Below, one piece after another: positions 8,102 to 15,761 of a stretch of 36,230 nt of DNA (positions are counted from its first letter, which is position 1; each line of letters begins with the position of its first letter). Position numbers and translations under genes: made by a program. A model generated the notes under the pieces. It ran no database searches, was not told the origin of the DNA, and was given only the letters and a program-made list of their open reading frames with translations. Where the stretch lies: NCBI RefSeq assembly GCF_905371695.1, contig NZ_CAJPMA010000005.1, positions 1 to 36,230 of the forward strand. Reading direction: 5' to 3'. The DNA is from an uncultured Campylobacter sp. Lineage in GTDB: Bacteria; Campylobacterota; Campylobacteria; Campylobacterales; Campylobacteraceae.

Positions 8102-8892
8102 GCTGCCTCCTTTATTTGATTTATAAAATTTAAATAATCGCTAAAAACGCTGCCCGCGCATATCATAACGGCGTTTCGCCCTTCAAAATCGGCCTTAAAT
8201 TTTAGTCCCATAAAGCCGTCTTCAAAAATCGGCGCAAACGTTAGCGGTTCGCTCATATGCACGGCGAAATCAGGCTGTAAAATCATCTTATAGCGCTCGT
8301 CCTCAAACATTCTAAACGCTAAAATTTCGTTTTCTTGGAAGTAAATTCTAGCCCGTTTTAGCTCTTTTATCTTACTCCTTAGCTCGCTAAGCCCTACTTG
8401 CGCGCATACTAGCGATAGCCTGTCTAGACTGATGCCTAGCAAATTTTGTAAAAATTTCTCCACGCGCGCGTCGTATTTTAAAACAAGCTCGTCGGCGCTA
8501 AAATTTAGCACCAAAAATCTATCGTTTAGATTTAAAATTTCCTCTAAATTTTGCTCGCAATCGCCGAAAACCATGCAGTAAAGCTCGAATTTGTCGCATA
8601 AAATTTTTAGCGCGCGTTCATCGGTAATACTAACGCTACCGACGCCGTTTGCGAAAATTTCGCTCCAATACCGCCTCATCGCGCTTACGGTAGGAATTCT
8701 ACCGCCGCTAATGTGAAGCTGCGTTATCTCGCCTTCGTCAGAGAGCTTTTTAAAATAAACCCGTATCGTAGAGGCGGGTATCGCGACGTCCATCCGCGCG
8801 CCAAGCTCATTCGAGCCTATGGGCGAACCGCCGCGCAAATAAGCTTCGATGATAGAATTTAAGATCATATCGCGCTTACTAAACTTATTCAT
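8098..8892 (-). CDS. hrcA: Heat-inducible transcription repressor HrcA
   Basis: HrcA represses the class I heat-shock genes by binding the CIRCE inverted repeat. The chosen start is the ATG at 8892, giving 264 residues beginning MNKFSKRDMILNSIIEAYL, which matches the family's normal N-terminus. A longer GTG start at 8910 lies inside the putative CIRCE half-site and is unlikely. A winged-helix DNA-binding region occupies about 1-75 (SPIGSNEL; AIPASTIRVYFKKL; GRIPT). The C-terminal region is divergent, as is usual. It is the first gene of hrcA-grpE-dnaK, giving autoregulation and control of both chaperone genes. Confidence 0.9.
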   Translation of the reverse strand: MNKFSKRDMILNSIIEAYLRGGSPIGSNELGARMDVAIPASTIRVYFKKLSDEGEITQLHISGGRIPTVSAMRRYWSEIFANGVGSVSITDERALKILCDKFELYCMVFGDCEQNLEEILNLNDRFLVLNFSADELVLKYDARVEKFLQNLLGISLDRLSLVCAQVGLSELRSKIKELKRARIYFQENEILAFRMFEDERYKMILQPDFAVHMSEPLTFAPIFEDGFMGLKFKADFEGRNAVMICAGSVFSDYLNFINQIKEAA

Positions 8893-8903
8893 TTCCACTC
8901 TTT

Positions 8904-8930
8904 TTAGCACTCGTTTGTTTTAATTGCTAG
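8904..8930. promoter_or_regulatory. CIRCE-like HrcA operator
   Basis: TTAGCACTC (8904-8912), a 9-base spacer, then AATTGCTAG (8922-8930). The consensus is TTAGCACTC-N9-GAGTGCTAA: the left half is perfect, the right half matches 6 of 9. It lies between the -10 box and the hrcA start, at about the expected transcription start, the usual place for HrcA repression. Confidence 0.78.
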
Positions 8931-8934
8931 CGGG

Positions 8935-8964
8935 ATTATACAACTTTGAGCCTATAAATGTCAA
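8935..8964 (-). promoter_or_regulatory. Sigma70 promoter of hrcA-grpE-dnaK
   Basis: On the minus strand a consensus -35 TTGACA (8959-8964) and consensus -10 TATAAT (8935-8940) are separated by 18 bases. Both hexamers are perfect, which is unusual for Campylobacter, where -35 boxes are normally poor. Transcription should start near 8928, within the CIRCE-like site. Confidence 0.88.
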
Positions 8965-9060
8965 GGGGTGTAGTTAAAAAATTTTATTTATTTATATTTA
9001 GCGTATCAAGCTCAACTTTTATTATGGTTATAACTGAAATCTTTAAAATTTAAAAGTCGT

Positions 9061-9106
9061 AAATTTTAGCGCAATCCGCCTAAAAAGAAGGATACGCTAA
9101 AAATTT
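9061..9106 (-). terminator. Inverted repeat downstream of pyrC
   Basis: AAATTTTAGCG (9061-9071) pairs with CGCTAAAAATTT (9095-9106) with one bulged A. It lies about 83 bases past the pyrC stop on the minus strand. The minus-strand 3' arm ends AAAATTT, giving a short T-run. An alternative 10-bp pairing exists between 9091-9100 and 8998-9007. This is a weak terminator candidate. Confidence 0.35.
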
Positions 9107-9188
9107 GAAGTTAAAACGTAAGCAAAATTTATAAGCCGTAAGCAAGTAAAATTTCAGCGCAAAGGTTTAAACGCGCCAAGATTTTACT

Positions 9189-10466
9189 CTACTCGCCGAA
9201 TTTATATACGATGCGTCCGCTTTTTATCGTAACGGCCGCCGCGCCTTTTAGTGTCTTTCCCCAAAGCGGAGAATTTCGCGACTTAGAGCGATTTAGCTTC
9301 TCGTTGTAAACGTATGTAATCTGCGGATCGATTACGGCGATATCTGCCAAAAATCCCTCCGCTACGCGTCCTTTATCCGCTAAATTTAGCATTTTAGCCG
9401 CATTCAAAGACGTAAGCGCCGCCATTTGCTCCAAGCTTATTACGCCCTCTTCTACTAGGCGTAAGGTAAGCGGCACTAGCGTTTGAAGTCCGATAATGCC
9501 GAACGGCGCGCGGTCGAATTCCGCGATTTTCTCGTCGTCGTGGTGCGGAGCGTGGTCGGTAGCGATGACGTCTATAAGCCCGTTTTTAAGCGCCGCGCGG
9601 ATCGCCTCTACGTCGCGCTTTTCGCGAAGCGGCGGCGACATTTTAAAGCTCGTATCGTAAGGATTATTCAAAATTTCCTCATCCGTAAAAGTAAAATGGT
9701 GAGGCGCGGCCTCGCAGGTGATATGCACGCCCTCTTTTCGCCCCATTTCGATAATTTTTAACGAATACTCCGAGCTTACGTGGGCGATATGAATATGCGC
9801 GCCTGTTAACTTTGCTAGCAGCATATCGCGACTAACGGCGATCTCTTCTTTTTCGCGCGCCATCCCGCGAAGTCCCAAAATAGCCGATACTTTACCCTCG
9901 TGCATGACGCCCTGCCTGCACAGCGAGCAATCCTCGGAGTGACTAATACAAAAACTGTTAAACATTTTTGAATATTCAAGCGCCGCGCGCATAACGCTAG
10001 AACTGCTAACAGGCAGTCCGTCGTCGCTAAACGCTACCGCTCCGGCTTCTATCAAATCGCCCATCTCGACCAGCTCCCCTCCGCCGAGCCCTTTGCTAAT
10101 CGCGGCGATAGGCAGTAAATCTATAAGCCCGCATTCGCGCGCCTTTCGTATCATCTCGCGCGTGATAGAGGCGTTGTCGTTTACGGGGTTGGTATTGGCC
10201 ATACATAAACACGTCGTTACGCCGCCCGCGACCGCCGCGCGCGAGCCTGAAATTATGTCGTCTTTATATTCCTGACCCGGGTCTCTAAAATGTACGTGCA
10301 TATCGATAAGCCCCGGCATTACGAGCTTGCCGCTCGCGTCTATCGTCTCGTCGCCCACTACTTCGTCCGTAGTTACGCGCGCGATTTTATCGCCGTCAAT
10401 TAACACGTTAGCCTTAAATTTTCCGTCCGCATTTACGATAGTTCCGTTTTTGATCGCTATTTTCAT
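9189..10466 (-). CDS. pyrC: Dihydroorotase
   Basis: This 425-residue metal-dependent amidohydrolase cyclises carbamoyl-aspartate to dihydroorotate, the third step of pyrimidine synthesis. The zinc-binding DMHVHFRDPGQEYKDD is at 55-70; SDDG (in AVAFSDDGLP), a histidine in AHVSS and ATDHAPHH supply further ligands. These motifs place it in the long (class I) dihydroorotases, unlike the short E. coli PyrC. It starts 2 bases after the pyrB stop, so the two genes form an operon; the products catalyse consecutive steps. Confidence 0.95.
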   Translation of the reverse strand: MKIAIKNGTIVNADGKFKANVLIDGDKIARVTTDEVVGDETIDASGKLVMPGLIDMHVHFRDPGQEYKDDIISGSRAAVAGGVTTCLCMANTNPVNDNASITREMIRKARECGLIDLLPIAAISKGLGGGELVEMGDLIEAGAVAFSDDGLPVSSSSVMRAALEYSKMFNSFCISHSEDCSLCRQGVMHEGKVSAILGLRGMAREKEEIAVSRDMLLAKLTGAHIHIAHVSSEYSLKIIEMGRKEGVHITCEAAPHHFTFTDEEILNNPYDTSFKMSPPLREKRDVEAIRAALKNGLIDVIATDHAPHHDDEKIAEFDRAPFGIIGLQTLVPLTLRLVEEGVISLEQMAALTSLNAAKMLNLADKGRVAEGFLADIAVIDPQITYVYNEKLNRSKSRNSPLWGKTLKGAAAVTIKSGRIVYKFGE

Positions 10467-10468
10467 AT

Positions 10469-11398
10469 CTAGCCCCTATTTTTTATAAGCGTACTAAGTA
10501 TCGCCATTCTAATCGCTACGCCGTTTTCTACTTGGTTTAAAATAACCGAATGTCCGCCGTCGGCGACGTCCGAGTTTAGCTCTACGCCGCGATTAACCGG
10601 CCCCGGATGCAGCACGATGGCGTCAGGCTTTGCCAGCGCCATTCTGCGCGCGTTAAGCCCGAAAAATTTAGAATACTCGCGCGAGCTTGGAAACGCCACG
10701 TCCGCGTCGCCGCGTTCTAACTGAATTCGCAGCATTATTACGACGTCCGCGCCCTCGACGGCTTCTTCCATTGTTTTGCAAATTTTACACTCGAATACTT
10801 CGGCGTCTTTGGGCATCATCATCGCGGGAGCGAAGAGCCTTACGGGAATACCGAATTTTTTCATCGCCCAGATATTAGAACGAGCTACGCGACTGCGCGC
10901 TATGTCGCCGATGATAGCCACTTGCGTTTGCGGGCCTAAAATTTTGCCGTATTCTTGCAGAGTTAAAAGATCAAGCAGAGCCTGGCTTGGATGCTCGTTC
11001 GTGCCATCGCCCGCGTTTACGATCGAAGCGTCCGTATGCTTTGCGGCAAAGGCCGCCGCGCCCGAGCTAGGATGGCGCAACACGATAATGTCCGTTTTCA
11101 TCGCAGCCATATTATTCATCGTGTCGATTAGCGTTTCGCCTTTTTTAACGCTTGAATTAGACGACGTAAAATTTACCGCGTCCGCGCCCAAACGCTTCGC
11201 GGCAATCTCAAAGCTAGTTCTGGTGCGCGTAGAATTTTCGTAAAAGGCGTTTATCGTCGTGCGCCCGCGCAGGTAATCGCACTTTTTGACGTCTTTTAAA
11301 TTTAACTCCTTAAACTCGCGCGCCGCGTCTAAAAAATACGAAATTTCCTCGCGGCTAAGATCTCTCGTGCCTAGCAAATCCTTGCGTTTATAACCCAT
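10469..11398 (-). CDS. pyrB: Aspartate carbamoyltransferase catalytic subunit
   Basis: PyrB (309 residues) joins carbamoyl phosphate to aspartate, the committed step of pyrimidine synthesis. The carbamoyl-phosphate loop FYENSTRTRTSFE, then HPSQALLDLLT and the late HPGPVNRG motif are intact. No regulatory subunit gene (pyrI) is adjacent, which fits the type in which PyrB works with a class I dihydroorotase; whether PyrB and PyrC form a complex here is inference. Start: ATG with AAGGAG upstream. Confidence 0.96.
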   Translation of the reverse strand: MGYKRKDLLGTRDLSREEISYFLDAAREFKELNLKDVKKCDYLRGRTTINAFYENSTRTRTSFEIAAKRLGADAVNFTSSNSSVKKGETLIDTMNNMAAMKTDIIVLRHPSSGAAAFAAKHTDASIVNAGDGTNEHPSQALLDLLTLQEYGKILGPQTQVAIIGDIARSRVARSNIWAMKKFGIPVRLFAPAMMMPKDAEVFECKICKTMEEAVEGADVVIMLRIQLERGDADVAFPSSREYSKFFGLNARRMALAKPDAIVLHPGPVNRGVELNSDVADGGHSVILNQVENGVAIRMAILSTLIKNRG

Positions 11399-11451
11399 TT
11401 TCGCGCTCCTTTATTAAAATTTTCGCGTCCGCGCGCCGAATAGCTTAAATT

Positions 11452-11682
11452 TTACTTCTTAAATAACTCGGCGCGGTGCTTTTTCATATATTCTACTATC
11501 TCTATAACCTCGTCTACGCCTTCGGCGCTAGAATTTTCAAGCGCTTCGTCGATACACTCGACGTAAATTTCAGCCGCCTCTTCAAGCTTGCTTTTTTTCA
11601 CGCCCGCATAATAAAGCATGCCTTCTAAAACCACGCTAAGCTCGTAACTTAGCTCATCTACGTTAACGTCTTCTTCTCTCAT
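11452..11682 (-). CDS. Small acidic conserved-type protein, function unknown
   Basis: A 76-residue protein I do not recognise. It is strongly acidic, predicted mostly helical, with no signal peptide, membrane segment or cysteine pair. Its ATG overlaps the stop of the DHH phosphoesterase gene (ATGA, 11679-11682), so the two are translationally coupled, which supports it being real and points to a shared function with that enzyme. It lies between that gene and pyrB. Confidence 0.75.
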   Translation of the reverse strand: MREEDVNVDELSYELSVVLEGMLYYAGVKKSKLEEAAEIYVECIDEALENSSAEGVDEVIEIVEYMKKHRAELFKK

Positions 11683-12716
11683 TTTCGCTCCTGTATTTTT
11701 TTAGTTATCAGATCTTCCACCTGAGCCTTTATCGCCTCGTAACTAAATCCGTCCTTAAACGCGGCAAACATCCCGCCGCTGGCGTTTACGTGCCCTCCGC
11801 CGCCCACTAAATGCTTTGCCATCGCGCTCACGTCGATATTGCCGTTTGCGCGAAAGCTCATAGTTTTTTTATTAGTAACGTCTATGAAAAAATCAAATTC
11901 CGGATTTGCCACCAAAAAATCGTTCCCGATAACCGAGACGTTTCCTATGTTATAAGTTAAAATTCCTCTTGTTTCGCCGTATTTTATTTCGAATTTTTCG
12001 CGGTTTTTGGTTAGTAAATTTACGACGTAGGCGGAGACTAGGTTACTTAGCGTATCGTCTTTTTCGCTTCTAAAAAAGTCCTTTTTAATGCCGTGAATAG
12101 CGTTATCTAGGGCTATATAATCGTTTGCGTCCGCGAAAAATTCCCGCGCGCGGGATAAAAGATAGAACAAATACTCGCTATTCTCGCGCTCGAACATTAT
12201 TTTATTTATCTCCTTGGCGCCCGAAATTAGCCCGAGCCCTACTTTACCCATCTCAAAATTTAAGTCGTCTTTTAGCCAAATATCCACCGCGTTTACCACG
12301 TCCGTAAATTTCGCCAGCTTCGCGTCCTCGCCGAACATCGACGAGAAAAAATCGTAAGTAATTTTCGTCGCGCATTTTGAGACGTCTAAGAAATACCACT
12401 CGTAAGCGCTCGCGCACTCGGCGCCGCTAGCGTGGTGGTCTAGTAAGAAAATTTTAGCGTTTTTACCCGCTAGCGCGTTCGTAAAATCCTCGCACTGCGC
12501 GGAGGTTAAATTTAAATCCGTTATTAAAACGACGGCTCCGCCCGTATATCCCGCCGCCTCGTCCGCCTCGATAGCGCCTAAAATTTGCGCGAATTTTTCG
12601 TCGATCTCGCGTCCGTAGTTTGAATTGCTAAAAATTACGTCTTTAAAGTAAAAATTCGCGACTACCTGCGCGCCGTAACCGTCTAAATCGGTATGCGAGA
12701 GATGATAAATTTTCAT
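11679..12716 (-). CDS. DHH-family phosphoesterase
   Basis: This 345-residue protein carries the DHH superfamily metal motifs: SHTDLDGYG at 7-15, a middle aspartate in LITDLN, the DHH triad at 93-95 (LLDHHASG), and a C-terminal DHHA1-type GGGGHVNASGG near 305-315. Relatives include NrnA-like nanoRNases/pAp phosphatases and cyclic dinucleotide phosphodiesterases; which substrate applies cannot be told. No membrane segments, so it is not a GdpP type. It lies 8 bases after flhA, upstream of the coupled 76-residue gene. It may be cytosolic nucleotide turnover riding in a flagellar operon. Confidence 0.88.
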   Translation of the reverse strand: MKIYHLSHTDLDGYGAQVVANFYFKDVIFSNSNYGREIDEKFAQILGAIEADEAAGYTGGAVVLITDLNLTSAQCEDFTNALAGKNAKIFLLDHHASGAECASAYEWYFLDVSKCATKITYDFFSSMFGEDAKLAKFTDVVNAVDIWLKDDLNFEMGKVGLGLISGAKEINKIMFERENSEYLFYLLSRAREFFADANDYIALDNAIHGIKKDFFRSEKDDTLSNLVSAYVVNLLTKNREKFEIKYGETRGILTYNIGNVSVIGNDFLVANPEFDFFIDVTNKKTMSFRANGNIDVSAMAKHLVGGGGHVNASGGMFAAFKDGFSYEAIKAQVEDLITKKIQERK

Positions 12717-12724
12717 ATTTTTCC

Positions 12725-14905
12725 TTATAAATTTTCTACTTCTACGACGCCCACCGTCTCAAACGGCGTATTAGGCGAAATTTCGGCAAAGCTTAGCACC
12801 ACTATATCGATGGCGAAATTCGCGCAGATATTAGCGATAAATTTGCGTAAACTAGGCTCTACGCAAACGATCATCGGACCTTGCTGGCTGATCGGTCGTT
12901 TTTCTTTGGCCTGCCTTAGCGCCTGCACGATAGCCGAGGTCTGAGCGACGTTTATCATTAGATGGTAAGCGCCGTCTTTATACTGCACCGCGTCCATTAG
13001 CCGCTGTTGCACGGAAGTTTCTAAAATATAAAAATTAAGCTGCCCCTGCGCGTCGGTATAAAGCGACGTAATTACGCGGGCGAGCGCGGCTCTTACGTGC
13101 TCGATGATCATGTCTAAATTTTTGCTAACCTCGGCTATATCGCTTAGCGCTTCTAAAATAGTTAGCAAATCCTTAATCGGAATGCTATCTTTAAGCAGCG
13201 ATTTTAGCACCTTTTGAATTAGGCTTATAGGCGCGATTTTTAGCGTATCTTCGACCACGACCGGATAGTCCGTTTTTAGCTTGTCGAGCAAATTTTGCGT
13301 CTCTTGGCGCGTTAGCAGCTCGGCGGCGTTTTGCTTAATTAGCTCGCTCATATGCGTGCTAATTACGCTTGCGGGATCTACGATCGTATAGCCGCTTAGT
13401 ATCGCGTCCTCTTTCGCGCTCGCGTCTATCCACAGCGCGTCTAGCCCGAACGCCGGCTCTTTGGTAGGGATACCCTCGATATCCTCGCTGGCAAGCCCGC
13501 TATCCATCGCCAGAAATTTATCCGCGTAAATTTCGCCCTGCCCGATCACTACGCCTTTTAATTTAAAGCGGTATTCGTTAGGCGGTAGCTGTAAATTATC
13601 GCGGATACGAATTTTAGGCATCAAAAACCCAAGCTGCGAGGCGATCGTTCGACGCATCGCGCGAATGCGCTCGATTAGATCGACGTCAGCTAGTTTTAGC
13701 AGCCCGTATCCAAGGTCTAGCTCTAAAATTTCAAGTTTTAAAATATCGTTAATTTTAGTCTCTTCTTCGCGCGCTATCTCTTCGTCGCTTTTTTTAGCGG
13801 GCTTAGCGCTAGCTTGCTCGGACGCGGCTTGCGCGCCTTTTTGCGTATGAATCTTCGCGCCGCCTTGCATAGAAGTCGCGGGTACTAGGAAATTTCCCTC
13901 TTGCGTCTGTTTTACCATATATCCGAGCCCTAAAAATAGCAGCGCTATAAAGCCCAAAGACAGAGTCGGAAGCCCAGGCACCAAGGCAAACATAAATAAA
14001 ATAAAGCCCACTATTAAAAGCGTTTTATAATCGCCCAAAAGCTGTTTTAGCGTGCCTTCGGCGAAATTTTCGTCGTCCTTGCTGGCGCGCGTGATAATAA
14101 TCGCCGTCGCGGTCGAGGTTATAAGCCCCGGAATTTGACTAACCAAGCCGTCGCCGATCGTTAAAATCGTATAATACTGCGCCGAAGTCGCCATATCCAG
14201 CCCGTGCTGAAACGAGCCGATCGCAAAGCCTCCGATAATGTTAATAATCGTAATGATGATGCCCGCGACCGCGTCGCCTTTTATAAATTTCGACGAACCG
14301 TCCATCGCGCCGTAAAAATTCGCCTCGCCGATAATCGCCTGCCTACGTTCTCTGGCGGTCTTTTCGTCGATTAATCCCGCGTTTAGATCGGCGTCTATCG
14401 CCATTTGCTTACCGGGCATCGCATCGAGCGTAAATCTCGCCTGCACTTCGCTCACGCGCGTAGAGCCTTTGGTAACGACCATAAAATTTATGAGAACCAA
14501 AATACAAAATACGATGATGCCGATGACGTAATTACCGCCCACGACGAACTCGCCGAAGCTTGAAATTATTTCGCTTACCGCGCTAGGTCCGTTGTGCCCT
14601 TCGCTTAAAATCATACGCGTAGTGGCGATATTTAGCGAAAGGCGAAAGAGAGTAACGATGAGAATTAGCGTCGGAAACGTGCTTAGATCGGTGGGCTTGG
14701 GCACGTAGATGGAAATTAAGATGATTAGCACCGAAATAGAAATCGAAAGCGCTAGAAAAAAGTCTAAAACCGCGCTTGGAAGCGGTACTATAATAATGGC
14801 TAAAATCGCCATTATCACGCCGACTATACTTAGGCTTTTAAATTTTATCACGGGCGCCAAAAACGGCGCTACGAGGGTTAAAATAGTATTTTTTTGCTTT
14901 GCCAA
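12725..14905 (-). CDS. flhA: Flagellar biosynthesis protein FlhA
   Basis: FlhA (726 residues) is the large export-gate protein of the flagellar type III secretion apparatus. About eight membrane helices fill the first 320 residues; the FHIPEP family signature region follows helix 4 (RVSEVQARFTLDAMPGKQMAID). A charged linker, then the cytosolic docking domain for export chaperones, completes it. Length is usual for the family. It starts 2 bases after the Rrf2 regulator gene. In Campylobacter the export apparatus also signals to the FlgS/FlgR system for later flagellar genes (known from C. jejuni). Confidence 0.97.
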   Translation of the reverse strand: MAKQKNTILTLVAPFLAPVIKFKSLSIVGVIMAILAIIIVPLPSAVLDFFLALSISISVLIILISIYVPKPTDLSTFPTLILIVTLFRLSLNIATTRMILSEGHNGPSAVSEIISSFGEFVVGGNYVIGIIVFCILVLINFMVVTKGSTRVSEVQARFTLDAMPGKQMAIDADLNAGLIDEKTARERRQAIIGEANFYGAMDGSSKFIKGDAVAGIIITIINIIGGFAIGSFQHGLDMATSAQYYTILTIGDGLVSQIPGLITSTATAIIITRASKDDENFAEGTLKQLLGDYKTLLIVGFILFMFALVPGLPTLSLGFIALLFLGLGYMVKQTQEGNFLVPATSMQGGAKIHTQKGAQAASEQASAKPAKKSDEEIAREEETKINDILKLEILELDLGYGLLKLADVDLIERIRAMRRTIASQLGFLMPKIRIRDNLQLPPNEYRFKLKGVVIGQGEIYADKFLAMDSGLASEDIEGIPTKEPAFGLDALWIDASAKEDAILSGYTIVDPASVISTHMSELIKQNAAELLTRQETQNLLDKLKTDYPVVVEDTLKIAPISLIQKVLKSLLKDSIPIKDLLTILEALSDIAEVSKNLDMIIEHVRAALARVITSLYTDAQGQLNFYILETSVQQRLMDAVQYKDGAYHLMINVAQTSAIVQALRQAKEKRPISQQGPMIVCVEPSLRKFIANICANFAIDIVVLSFAEISPNTPFETVGVVEVENL

Positions 14906-14907
14906 AG

Positions 14908-15312
14908 TTATTTCTTAATAATGTCGCTAAGCTTTATATCGCCCAAGGTTTCGTCGATTTTACTTTGTAGCGCGCAAAACATCGTCCAAATTTGACAACT
15001 TTGCGCCTTATTAGACGGGCATCCCTGCTCGCCGCCGGAGCATTCAAACACACTTACTTCGCGTCTTTCGGCGCATTCTACGATTTTTTTAACACTGATA
15101 GCCGAAGGCTCCGCAAGCAGCGAAAATCCGCCGTTCGCGCCTTTATAAGATTTTAAAATTCGATCTTTGGCTAAATTTTGTAAAATTTTAGCTAGAAAGC
15201 TTTTTGAAATTCCAAGCTCGTTTGATATCGTATCGACGTCTACGGGCGAGGATTTTTGAGATATAAAAATAAGCGATAAGAGCGCGTATTCGCTCGCTTT
15301 CGTAAAAAGCAC
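14908..15312 (-). CDS. Rrf2-family transcriptional regulator
   Basis: A 134-residue regulator of the Rrf2/IscR family. A winged helix-turn-helix covers about 1-66 (MLFTKASEYALLSLIFIS; SNELGISKSFLAKIL; GANGGF wing). Cysteines C80, C91, C98, C106 and C113 follow; C91-x6-C98-x7-C106 resembles the iron-sulfur ligation region of IscR-like proteins, so it may sense iron-sulfur status, oxygen or NO. Start is GTG at 15312, with GGAG 7-10 bases upstream; the resulting MLFTKASEY start is the family norm. It is the first gene of a run with flhA, so it could influence flagellar expression, but no target site is visible. Confidence 0.88.
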   Translation of the reverse strand: MLFTKASEYALLSLIFISQKSSPVDVDTISNELGISKSFLAKILQNLAKDRILKSYKGANGGFSLLAEPSAISVKKIVECAERREVSVFECSGGEQGCPSNKAQSCQIWTMFCALQSKIDETLGDIKLSDIIKK

Positions 15313-15419
15313 GTTTTTCTCCGTTAATTTTAAATAGCCCGCTATTTTATTAAAATTTTACTGCATTTTTCATTAATCGATAAATTTAGCCGTTTTAGCT
15401 AACTTTATGTTTATTGCGC

Positions 15420-15425
15420 TATAAT
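15420..15425 (+). promoter_or_regulatory. -10 box of rpsO
   Basis: Consensus TATAAT, 38 bases before the rpsO ATG, preceded by the T-rich TTTATTGCGC. No good -35 is seen, as is usual in Campylobacter. The rpsO ribosome binding site AGGAGG at 15453-15458 is very strong. Confidence 0.65.
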
Positions 15426-15463
15426 CGCGCTCTATTTTATATTTCACCAATCAGGAGGTCATC

Positions 15464-15736
15464 ATGGCTTTGGATTCGGCTAAAAAAGCGGAAATTGTTG
15501 CGAAATTCGCCAGAAAAGCGGGAGATACGGGCTCGCCGGAGGTTCAGATAGCTCTTTTATCGGAGCGTATCAACGGGCTAACCGAACACCTTAAAATTTT
15601 CAAAAAAGACTTTTCGTCTCGTCTAGGTCTTTTAAAACTAGTAGGTCAAAGAAAAAGACTTTTAAAATACCTTAAAAACAAAGACTATGCTACTTACTCT
15701 AAACTAATCGCCGAACTAGGCATTAGAGATAAATAA
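15464..15736 (+). CDS. rpsO: 30S ribosomal protein S15
   Basis: S15 (90 residues) binds the central domain of 16S rRNA early in 30S assembly. The sequence has the full four-helix layout, with the family motif GSPEVQIALLSERINGLTEHL and the conserved RRLGLL-equivalent SSRLGLLKLVGQRKRLLKYL. Start is ATG behind AGGAGGTC. It stands alone on the plus strand, divergent from the Rrf2 regulator and convergent with the MFS gene; its stop codon is part of a terminator hairpin. Confidence 0.98.
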   Translation: MALDSAKKAEIVAKFARKAGDTGSPEVQIALLSERINGLTEHLKIFKKDFSSRLGLLKLVGQRKRLLKYLKNKDYATYSKLIAELGIRDK

Positions 15737-15761
15737 TTTTCGGGGCTCGCCCCCGAAAATT
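15735..15761. terminator. Bidirectional intrinsic terminator rpsO / MFS gene
   Basis: AATTTTCGGGG (15735-15745) and CCCCGAAAATT (15751-15761) form a perfect 11-bp stem with a 5-base loop. A-runs on one side and T-runs on the other lie within the stem, so it can act on both strands. It contains the last two bases of the rpsO stop and the last base of the convergent MFS gene's stop. Confidence 0.85.

Noticed and set aside
12725..15312. A sigma54 or sigma28 promoter controlling flhA
   Set aside because: No GG-N10-GC or sigma28-like motif is seen ahead of flhA or the Rrf2 gene; the two genes are only 2 bases apart.
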